Source: Saccoglossus kowalevskii
Lineage: Eukaryota; Hemichordata; Enteropneusta; Harrimaniidae
Assembly (NCBI RefSeq): GCF_000003605.2
Contig: NW_003112473.1
Location: 207,733 to 220,222 of the forward strand
Length of the DNA stretch: 12,490 bases
Direction: 5' to 3'
Part shown: positions 1 through 6,997 of the stretch, in pieces
How the letters are laid out: each line of letters begins with the position of its first letter
Position numbering within the stretch: position 1 is the first letter of the stretch
The notes under the pieces: generated by a model
What the model saw: only the letters and a program-made list of their open reading frames with translations
The model's database searches: none
Told to the model about the DNA's origin: nothing
Translations under genes and position numbers: made by a program

Positions 1-270
1 TTTCATCTGACAAATATAAGTAGTAGTTCACTGGCGAGTTATGCATAAATATGTTCGTTGTGTGACATGAACTATGGTATTATTATCACAACCAGGCCAC
101 CTTATAAAATCGGCCATATTGTTGTTGAAATGTTGTTTTAAATTGAATGTTTATGACCACTTCACCACCATATCAAAATAGGCGAAACCATGAATGATTT
201 TCACGGAATTTATGTAATCCGCTTTTAATATACATATTCTGAATGTCATTTGTGTATAATTAAATTATTT

Positions 271-287
271 TTTCTTTGTTTTTACAG
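271..287 (+). promoter_or_regulatory. Candidate 3' splice site (polypyrimidine tract + CAG)
   Basis: A pyrimidine-dominated run ends in TTTTTACAG at 287, which matches the canonical metazoan acceptor (polypyrimidine tract then CAG). The DNA before it (1-270) is AT-rich and has no coding look, as expected for an intron. The base composition changes right after the CAG, where CG-containing codons appear. Seen: the motif and the composition change. Inferred: use as an acceptor, since no donor or upstream exon lies in the window. Confidence 0.4.
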
Positions 288-409
288 GTAAAAATATACT
301 GATGCTGTTACTACAGTCATATCGTATCGCTGTTCTACGTGCTGAATATCGCGAGATTTCCCGAGATTGCGCGGGACAAGACAACTCTAATTTATTGAAA
401 GATAAATAA
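288..409 (+). CDS. Candidate terminal coding exon of an unidentified host gene (partial)
   Basis: Directly after the acceptor-like CAG, the frame starting at 290 (the two bases 288-289 would finish a codon split by the intron) is open for 39 codons and ends in TAA at 407-409. The predicted peptide is mixed in character, with a leucine-rich start (ILMLLLQSY) and a charged end (LLKDK). I recognise no domain. An AATAAA overlaps the stop codon, so the 3' UTR would be very short. The stretch is more GC-rich than its surroundings and contains several CG-bearing codons. The upstream exon lies outside the window, so the frame cannot be confirmed. It could also be the last exon of a non-coding transcript or a chance run; 39 open codons is weak evidence alone, and the case rests on acceptor, open frame and poly(A) signal occurring together. 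Confidence 0.3.
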
Positions 410-410
410 A
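405..410 (+). terminator. Candidate polyadenylation signal AATAAA
   Basis: A canonical AATAAA hexamer overlaps the TAA that closes the candidate exon. A T-run (CAATTTTTGC) about 25-30 bases downstream could act as a downstream element. In AT-rich DNA this hexamer is common by chance, so its weight comes only from its position. Confidence 0.3.
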
Positions 411-608
411 AACGCGGTGCACGTCAGCGCAATTTTTGCACACGACACGGCATAGAGGTTATTACATTTCGCATGTTGAGATATTCGTCACTGTTACTCT
501 GCCATACAAAATGAATATCGATTTGGGGTTAGGTACATGCATTGATTTAGTCAATACTTGTTAATAGTCTAACCTCTTATTACAATACTAGTAATAACAA
601 TGTGAAAT

Positions 609-687
<79 letters not shown>

Positions 688-1638
688 TTTCATGATAAGT
701 GGAACGCTCTGGCTGTATTGAGAGGATGAATCGGTGGCGTACTAGTAGACCCATTAGCAACAAATTGTAATTATATTTCAAACTTTAAAATGATCAAAAT
801 AACTTTCGAAACAGGAAAATGTTTCTTCGTATCTGCTCCAAATTGTGCCTTACAATAATTCCCAAAGATGAGATAGGTTACATTTGTGCACATACTAAAT
901 CTGTAATTATAATAAACCATATTCCGTATGAATAAAACAAAATATCGTATCACATAAATATCATAATCAACATATTTCATAATTAATTATTTTATAATCA
1001 TAATCAGTGAAATTTAATTACTTGAAAATATTTATTAATTTTGGAAAAATGGCACGCCCTTGTATTTTAAATATTCAAACTTGTGTTTCAGACAACGGGG
1101 AAGTAACCTTCAAATTTCACCAGCACTGCTAGCAATTTCTCTGCATTAAACATTATTTGCAAATATTTCCGTTCCAATTATAAGTAAAGAATTGACTATT
1201 AGAAACCCTGTGGCTGATTGTAGAATTAGAAAGATTTGCTAAGGAAAGAAAGTTTGGAAACATATCCTACAGGGATCTATAACAGAACAACAATTCTGCC
1301 CGCCTAAATGCTGAAAAATAAATTCCACATAGTGTGAAAGAAATCTGGCTGGTTTGACGACTGTGTCGTAACACGTTTAGATGAATTGAGCCATCCCTAT
1401 CACCCTCCCCAGGTTCCTGATGAATTGTTACGTAAATACTCAGACGACAAAAAAGTCTGTGTTGTCACTGATCGGTTTCTCAATGCCTCCAGTACATTGC
1501 CAATGGAACTCGCATGCACAGACTGACCCGTACTTAAGGCCTGTTCACAGCCCCACGGACCAATTCACTAGTCTAATATTCGTAGATTTGTCAAAGTCCC
1601 ACGTTAATAGACGACATGTAGCCTATACGAAGTTGTAA
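410..1638. other. AT-rich non-coding flank
   Basis: Apart from the microsatellite at 607-690, I see no supportable gene here. The open frames are under about 75 codons, lack domain motifs and look like chance runs. A short acceptor-like TTTCAG occurs at 1086-1091 but opens only a dozen codons. The stretch 1200-1640 directly precedes a LINE-like fragment and may hold more of it in unrecognisable form. Confidence 0.5.
607..690 (+). repeat. (ATTT)21 tetranucleotide microsatellite
   Basis: Twenty-one uninterrupted copies of ATTT span 84 bp with no variant unit. The purity suggests a young, length-variable simple repeat. Repeat number may be uncertain in an assembly because such arrays slip in PCR and sequencing. 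No transposon tail is visible next to it. Confidence 0.97.
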
Positions 1639-1891
1639 GTTGTTCTCAAAGCATTGATTCGATTCAGAAATACAATCAATAGAGCGTTCTGTCTTAATGA
1701 ATACAAAATAGCAAACGTTAGAAGTTCATTACGAGGAAGAAGAAACAAAATAATGAAAAGAAAACCAAAAACTGTCAAATGCGACCGTAAATAAGGATAC
1801 AAAGCTATTTTGGTCACTACTTAATACTAACAAAGTAGAACCGTTATCGAATATAACGCAAGATATGAAGCATGTAGTTAGTCTAGAGAAT
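1639..1891 (+). mobile_element. Fossil fragment of a LINE-type (non-LTR) retrotransposon ORF2, inter-domain region
   Basis: Two adjacent open stretches in different frames read like the linker between endonuclease and reverse transcriptase in LINE ORF2 proteins. The first (1639-1791, stop TAA at 1792-1794) has a Tyr followed by spaced Arg/Lys residues (NEYKIANVRSSLRGRRNK). The second (1757-1891, stop TGA at 1892-1894) has KDTKLFWSLLNTNKVEP, which fits the K-x-FW-x-L-x-N signature often found just before the RT domain in non-LTR elements. A shift near 1790 would connect them. No RT or endonuclease catalytic motif is visible on either side, so only a short relic remains. Seen: the open stretches and the FW motif. 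Known: that this pattern occurs in LINE linkers. Inferred: the assignment. A chance resemblance is possible. Confidence 0.4.
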
Positions 1892-2284
1892 TGATCTTGA
1901 CTCCCAGCTGCTCCACGACGATGAATTTTGGCATAGGTATTCTCTGATAGCTGCTAATGAAATCTGGCACTTTAACTTTAGAAAATACGACACAACTCTC
2001 CCCTAGGTGAACTCTGAAACAGGGTACCATATTTCAAAACAACGTTGACGATGTTTTTAAAAAGTGTTATGAGGTAAAAATCTAGGTCACGCAACAGTAG
2101 ACGAACTGGGAAATTGAATTCAAGCTTTCTATAGTATCTCGAAGTACCGCGAACATCATTTCTGTGGCCTTATTTCGGTTTCTTCGAATTTGCACAGTGA
2201 TCACGTGATTACACGGTACCATTTTGTTGTTGGAATATTCATTTCATATTATTTTGAAAAATAAGCTTTCTAAAAATATATAAC

Positions 2285-2488
2285 TTGATGGGATTCAAAG
2301 AATATGTTACTTCAGAAATGTGCTATGCAATTGCAATAGCAAAAACCTCTACTACATCCTTAACTACTTCTTGCTTTAATGTCAACCTTGTTAATTTCAT
2401 GGAATTCGAAGACGTTGACGATCGAAACAATATTGATGATTCTGAGTTAGATGGAAAAGATGTTGGCTGGATTGCGAAACTACAATGA
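2285..2488 (+). CDS. Small acidic ORF of unknown nature (probably chance)
   Basis: An ATG-started frame of 67 codons. The first half is hydrophobic and threonine/serine-rich. The second half is clearly acidic (EFEDVDDRNNIDDSELDG) and ends in GWIAKLQ. I do not recognise it. Acidic aspartate-rich segments like this occur near the N-terminus of some piggyBac-type transposases, but no DDE motif or downstream coding region follows. It has no visible splice sites or regulatory context. In DNA this AT-rich, a 67-codon frame is not rare. Listed because the composition is non-random. Confidence 0.12.
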   Translation: MMGFKEYVTSEMCYAIAIAKTSTTSLTTSCFNVNLVNFMEFEDVDDRNNIDDSELDGKDVGWIAKLQ

Positions 2489-2783
2489 CATAATTAAACA
2501 AATCTGTTAAAATGCTGTGTTAAATGACGATGGTAATCGCACAGCGCGTGTTCGAATTTCATGTAAACAAACAATGTATTTTACACGCGTTATTTATGTC
2601 GCTATGATTACCGCCAAAAAAAAAACGGGATTTTTGCAGAAATATCAAAACATTTTCCCTCTTAAATTAAAGTTGTTTGAACACTTTTCAAAACACTGTT
2701 TTAACGTGTATTTGTAGTCAGTAAATTCGTTTCGCAGATTGTTTTCCTATGTATATGCATTGTTTTAACAGTTGCCAAAATAG

Positions 2784-2833
2784 ATATGTAACAATCGTGT
2801 CAGTCATCATAAGCATAATAAGTTGTTACATAT
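2784..2833. repeat. Small inverted repeat (11-bp perfect arms)
   Basis: ATATGTAACAA at 2784-2794 is matched by its exact reverse complement at 2823-2833, leaving a 28-base loop. An 8-bp TATACTGT/ACAGTATA pair follows just downstream. This could be a fragment of a foldback or MITE element, or a product of local AT-rich composition. No target-site duplication is evident. Confidence 0.5.
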
Positions 2834-4165
2834 ACTGTAAAAGACTCGTTTTAGACACAGTATAATACATTAAAATTGACGTTCTCTAAACAGTATGTAT
2901 TTTGGTCACAGTTAATATATGCTAATAATATTAGCAATATTACGTAACCAAAAATTAATCATAATGCGAGTTTCCTAGCATTGACAAGTACCTTCAAAAA
3001 TACTTGGTAGAGGTAACACCTTATACCCTGGACACAATCTTCAGATATTTCTCTCCACACAAAACTCCATATTCGAAACAATCCCCTGTCAGTGGTAAGA
3101 CAGTGGTTACTTCCAAGTTTTTATTTCATTATCTGTATCCTGTTGGTTAATCGAATCTCAAATGGAGCGATCGCAAATAAAAAAAAGCGTGAATCCTCGA
3201 ACCGACAGTTACCCGGCCCCTTCATGTATCGGAATTCCTCTTATTCAAGCCTGGTAGCCACGGGCTGTAGTCGGAACTTTCGTCTGGCGTAATATTGTAT
3301 GCTGACAAAAAACAAGGCGTCATCAGAGGCAACCATGGTTGACATAGGCGCATCTCGAAACTTGCAGTTTTTTTTGTCAAGCTATTATTGATTGGATGCC
3401 AGAAAAAATCAATATGTTATGACCTAGATTAGCAGTATATTCAGAATTTAACATGTTTTTTTTCTTTTGAAGCAATAACTGTGTCTGTCGATAAACCCCA
3501 CAATTTAAACAAACGACTGAATTGTGTTAAATACGACTTTAAAAAGGCATTATTTAAGTTATTAAATAATTGTGTTTTTACAACGAAATCATGCAACAAA
3601 ATATCACTGAAATATTCAGGTCAGTAGAACATTTTGGCCCCACAGCGTTGTTTCATTTAGCTATCCAGTTTCACCTGAGTTAAAACGGTGCATGGTTTTA
3701 TATTAGACCTTTTCTAATTAATAGTTGTACTAATAATACATGGACTAAAGCCGATATGAGTATTGTGTGAGCGAGAGAAAAAGAAAAAAAGAATTCCCGA
3801 CTCAGACGTAAAAATACTGTTTGCAAAGTAAAAGGAATAGCGACATCAACTAGTGCCCTGGTATGACATCACTCGTCACCTGATCGTGTAATTTCGTGTA
3901 ATTTCCAATATGTCGTCTGCTAGTTCGGTCGCTTATATCGATGGTCCGCCTCGAAAGACATGACGATTAGCTTCAGTTCAGAAGAATAACTTGACACACT
4001 AGTAGAAAATTATGATGCACCGAAGACAAAGGACGAAATCAGGTTTTCTTGGAGCGTCTTTACATAGTTTTGTGAAGGAATCGGGACACCGCTAGCAGCG
4101 TGTTTACTATTAATGGTACAGTATGAACGTGTAATGTGTTATGAAACATATATTGTATATATATA

Positions 4166-4237
4166 TATTATACGTCTATTTTTCACTCGGGGTTGTGGGG
4201 TACCAACAAACCCTCGGGGGGAAATAGACGTATAATA
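4166..4237. repeat. 72-bp hairpin with 16-bp perfect arms and GC-rich top
   Basis: TATTATACGTCTATTT (4166-4181) and its exact reverse complement (4222-4237) enclose a 40-base GC-rich centre. Inside, GGGTT (4190-4194) can pair with AACCC (4209-4213), and TCGGGG occurs twice in the same orientation (4187-4192 and 4214-4219). The flanking DNA is AT-rich, with a TA dinucleotide run just to the left. The arms are long enough to be very unlikely by chance. It resembles either a foldback/MITE-type repeat or the stem-loop of a transcript. No protein is encoded. Confidence 0.75.
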
Positions 4238-4767
4238 GTACCCTCATGGCCATGCAATATGTGCTTAATAGTATATCGCTGAATGATCATATATTCAGAA
4301 GTAATGGGCATTAAGCTGTGTGCCCCGACAGCAAAAGACCATTTTCATACAATAGGGTATATTGTTACAAATATAATTAACTGAGCCATGTTTGGTATAG
4401 CTATGACGTCATATCCATTATCAATAAGGTGAAGATTGATTTCGTGAGTTTATTACATATGATTGAGTGTATAATGTTAATAACTACAACATAATCAGTC
4501 ATAGTCAGATTTCGACATTGCATATTGTGACCTCGTGAAACTCGGGTATTTCTCGCACCAAGTCCACCGCGGGATATTTCGTTTTACGCACAATGGAGGA
4601 CATGGATAACCGGATTTCGGCTCCGGTGCGAATCTCCCAATTTCATAAATGTAATCGTATTCGAATCTCAGGCTAGCTAATTTGGCGTGGTGAGGATCAT
4701 ACAGGCATTTATACCGCCTGGGGGAACGAACAACTGACTTGTCAGATAAAAATAAATAAAATACAAA
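4238..4767. other. Non-coding flank between hairpin and LTR
   Basis: No gene is visible. The segment holds a perfect TGACGTCA palindrome at 4404-4411, a small CCGGA/TCCGG hairpin near 4612-4628, and a GC-richer patch at about 4540-4630 that differs from its AT-rich surroundings. The last 40 bases are A-rich and lead into the proposed LTR edge. Confidence 0.45.
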
Positions 4768-4784
4768 TGTAAGTGTTAAACAGA

Positions 4785-4790
4785 TTTAAT
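4785..4790 (-). terminator. Candidate LTR polyadenylation signal (ATTAAA)
   Basis: On the minus strand, ATTAAA lies about 20 bases before the proposed LTR end. ATTAAA is the common variant of AATAAA, and no AATAAA is seen on this strand within the LTR. The position is suitable only if the LTR ends near 4768. Confidence 0.3.
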
Positions 4791-5462
4791 ATTTAAACTA
4801 GTAATTCACTCAATATAGAAACGCCATGGCAACAGCATGCCTAAGTACAACGGCAATTTCCGAAATTACAAAATACGTGCTTTACAGAAATTTTACAGTG
4901 AGAACACAATAGCTTTACCGCTATCGTCAGTTCTCATAAAATGATACATAATACAATAATAAACTTATGTCAACAAAATCGCCAACCAGTTCACAACGTT
5001 CTGTACAGTCCCGAAAATTCGCTGACCTCGAGGCAAGTATAACCAGCGATGACGCAATGGCATCGCCAGAGAACACGGCCACTCACAGGAAATCACAACT
5101 ACTCCCGATGATTCTAGGCTCTATGATCTGATGTACGTTAAGTTCCTTGAGCCATACGTTGCAAAAGATCACTCACCGCTTATCAACCAGTTCCTGAGTC
5201 GCATCAATTCGGTCATCGACGACACAGTCCAACGCTGTACGTCCACAAAGTCGGTGCAACACAAGTTCGACAGTCACTTTGATTTCTTCGCGTACGGGAA
5301 TTACATAAACCTGTTTGTGGGCTGCAACACCTTGAACTCAGTTATTTCCTAGCTTTTCGTACGCCGACTTGATGCTTTCCAGGACACTTTCGTGTTCACG
5401 GCTTCAACACAATCCCGCTTTCAGCTGCTGCCATCTTTGTCTCTGTCCTGCACCTTTTTCTC

Positions 5463-5559
5463 TTGCGCGCAAAGTGGCGTGATATCGTGCGACGCACCAA
5501 TCAGTGTAGCGCGTCTCAACATGCGTCAATCATGAGACCAAAACTTTTCCATGACGTCA
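5463..5559 (-). promoter_or_regulatory. LTR promoter cluster: CRE, CCAAT box, E2F-like site
   Basis: Within 100 bp the LTR contains a full CRE palindrome TGACGTCA (5552-5559), a CCAAT box with NF-Y-type flanks, ACCAATCAG on the plus strand (5496-5504), and a palindromic TTGCGCGCAA at about 5464-5473 that resembles an E2F site. A CCATCTT at about 5430 (AAGATGG on the element strand) is YY1-like. The order on the minus strand is CRE, CCAAT, E2F-like, YY1-like, as in a TATA-less promoter reading toward the element body. Seen: the motifs. Inferred: promoter activity and factor binding. Confidence 0.5.
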
Positions 5560-5665
5560 CACAATACGGGTTACCATAATAAATACCGCACGGGCCCGTA
5601 GTAACAAGAAACATAAAGAAAACTACATAGAATTAAAGAAACAGTAAAATTACCCTGGTTTCACA

Positions 5666-5674
5666 CTCCCCCGG
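5666..5674 (-). promoter_or_regulatory. 3' polypurine tract (plus-strand DNA primer site)
   Basis: The minus strand reads CCGGGGGAG immediately before the TGTG of the proposed LTR. In LTR retrotransposons an RNase H-resistant purine run directly upstream of the 3' LTR primes second-strand DNA synthesis. The run is short, but composition and exact placement next to TG fit well. A longer purine run at 6028-6038 is not followed by TG. Confidence 0.65.
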
Positions 5675-6784
5675 TCTGTCCAAGGATGCCACAGTGCACA
5701 GAAGCACTGGGGCATACCCAGGCAGACCCAAACGAAGCAGGGTAATGCGGAAACCAGGTCAACAAACTCGAAAAGCACAGCATTAGCGAAAACGTGGGCG
5801 TCATTCGATCGTCAATAGAACCTTTACATATAATGTCCCTAGTAATGTTTTTTTTTAGAAATGTTTCTGAAGATAGAGACGTGTACACCTAATTGATTCA
5901 CACTAGACGATATGCACACTCATTCAAACTCCTCACGAGTACCTGTTGGCCTTATCCAGAACTAGAGGATATAGGGAATACAGTGCTGATGTCTCCCCTA
6001 GGGCAGTGTTTGTCGCAATCGTGCGAGTCCCTCCCTCTGATATGCCCACGAACAACCCACCTGTTGGTGGCTCCGCAAACAACATCATGACGCACCACAT
6101 AGTCTTCCAGATTGCTAAGAAAACCATGCCCACGCAGGGTATATAACCTATACGTAGGTTTCAGATTTGTCACTACAAATCATGCGAGTAAACCAAAAAC
6201 GATGACATAAACCACGACTGACTAAGAACACACGCTCCGCCAACCTGTCGAAACCAAGCTCTTCACAAAAAGAAGTCTCATAACACTATATACATATATA
6301 CAAATAGCTCACCCACTGCTGCCCTGGAACGTAAGCCTACAACGTAATGTCCCATGGAGATCCCGATGTGTCGAGTCGTGCAAGTTCATATCGCATCTGG
6401 CGTTTGACTATATAGGCATGCCTCGCCACGGGCATCCAAGACCAACAGTCAACAGACAAGGTGAAAACTAATTCATGACAGTTCAGTAAAGCAATGTTGC
6501 AAGTATACGCTACCAAAGTGATAGTAATACTGCAAACCACAGATGCCAACTATGACGACAATGCACACCGCGCTGCAATCTCAAACAAGGCGTCGGCTGA
6601 TCAAACTGACCCTCTCTAACCGATACACTAATACACACTGGGTGACGGTATCTAAACGCGGAGAAAACGTCAACAAGACCGCACGACGTGAGCCATGACA
6701 AGTCAACGCAGGACCACAACGCAATGCCGCCTTAGTAAGCTTTAGCAAATGTGCCGCAATGCACACCCACTAACCGTACCGAAC
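5675..6784 (-). other. Internal 3' region of the element between pol and the polypurine tract (1.1 kb)
   Basis: This is unusually long for a plain 3' UTR. It holds only short open stretches on the element strand. The most suggestive is 6337-6549 (frame open with one stop further upstream): it starts with a hydrophobic, membrane-like run (VVCSITITLVAYTCNIALL) followed by a basic segment (ARHAYIVKRQMRY). Nearby frames at 6510-6766 are cysteine-rich. This may be the decayed remnant of a third ORF, env-like or other, or non-coding sequence. I see no furin-type site, no long extracellular domain and no start codon in good context, so I do not call an env gene. Confidence 0.45.
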
Positions 6785-6808
6785 TCATATTGTTCCAGTT
6801 ACCTTAAC

Positions 6809-6862
6809 ACAGGAGGAAAATCCCCATCTATTCGGCGGATGCCATACCCTTCTAGATCTACG
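6809..6862 (-). repeat. Second copy of the RRS-x-R-V motif in the integrase tail
   Basis: Encodes RRSRRVWHPPNRWGFSSC, eight residues before the pol stop. It matches the motif at 6944-6997 at 11 of 18 positions, including the RRS start, RV, H, P, W, F-S and the final C. Basic, proline- and tryptophan-containing; function unknown. Confidence 0.85.
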
Positions 6863-6943
6863 TATCGGGTCGACACCAGATGTTACAACATCAATAGTCG
6901 TTGCCGTACTCTTCCTATGTGCGTCAGAAACTTTAGCTGACTC

Positions 6944-6997
6944 ACATGGAGAAAACTTCCAACTCTTAGGTGCGTGACGTACACGCTTTGATCGCCG
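6944..6997 (-). repeat. First copy of the RRS-x-R-V motif in the integrase tail
   Basis: Encodes RRSKRVRHAPKSWKFSPC. It lies 27 residues upstream of the second copy and follows an acidic, serine/threonine-rich stretch (ASDEDESA). RRS-x-R motifs ending in P-P and an aromatic residue are known near the Pol C-terminus of some metazoan gypsy elements. The duplication suggests a short repeated functional peptide, such as a nuclear-localisation or nucleic-acid-binding segment. That role is inferred. Confidence 0.85.

Larger units (their letters stand above)
1892..4165. other. AT-rich non-coding flank with no convincing gene
   Basis: This stretch of about 2.3 kb is AT-rich, with poly-A and poly-T runs and several small inverted repeats. 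The longest ATG-started open frame is 2285-2488 (listed separately). A 10-bp exact tandem duplication (CGTGTAATTT twice) lies at 3885-3904. A small ATG frame at 3909-3962 has 17 codons. I see no RNA gene and no transposase. Confidence 0.5.
4768..5665 (-). repeat. Probable 3' LTR (about 0.9 kb)
   Basis: The element-side edge is well supported: the minus strand reads a G-rich purine tract ending GGGGGAG and then TGTGAAACC, the usual junction of polypurine tract and 5'-TG of an LTR. The far edge is less certain. I place it at 4768, where the minus strand ends CACTTACA, giving TG...CA termini; an alternative is TCTGACA near 4738. The LTR carries promoter-type sites (CRE, CCAAT, E2F-like) and an ATTAAA near its 3' end. 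The outer edge is set by terminal motif only, because the partner LTR is outside the window. Confidence 0.6.

Noticed and set aside
577-597. TTATTAC/GTAATAA hairpin
   Set aside because: Seven AT-rich pairs only; no sign of function.
1086-1130. Second acceptor-like TTTCAG followed by an open frame
   Set aside because: Only about 12 codons before a stop, with no poly(A) signal close by.
2921-2935. Perfect 15-nt palindrome GCTAATAATATTAGC
   Set aside because: Short and AT-rich; expected by chance in this composition.
3180-3290. tRNA-like B-box (GGTTCGAGGAT on the minus strand), possible SINE or tRNA
   Set aside because: The last B-box positions and the A-box do not match, and no cloverleaf can be drawn.
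3092-3292. Open frame with a signal-peptide-like hydrophobic start
   Set aside because: It begins with GTG, not ATG, has no upstream acceptor or exon support and no recognisable domain. Probably chance.
4600-4660. GGTGCGAATCTCCC resembling a tRNA T-arm
   Set aside because: No matching acceptor or anticodon arms; only a 5-bp CCGGA/TCCGG hairpin.
4738-4767. Alternative outer LTR edge (minus strand ends TCTGACA)
   Set aside because: Less like a typical LTR terminus than CACTTACA at 4768. It cannot be excluded without the other LTR.
6028-6038. Purine run AGAGGGAGGGA on the minus strand as the 3' polypurine tract
   Set aside because: Not followed by a TG LTR start, whereas 5666-5674 is. A second internal primer site is not excluded.
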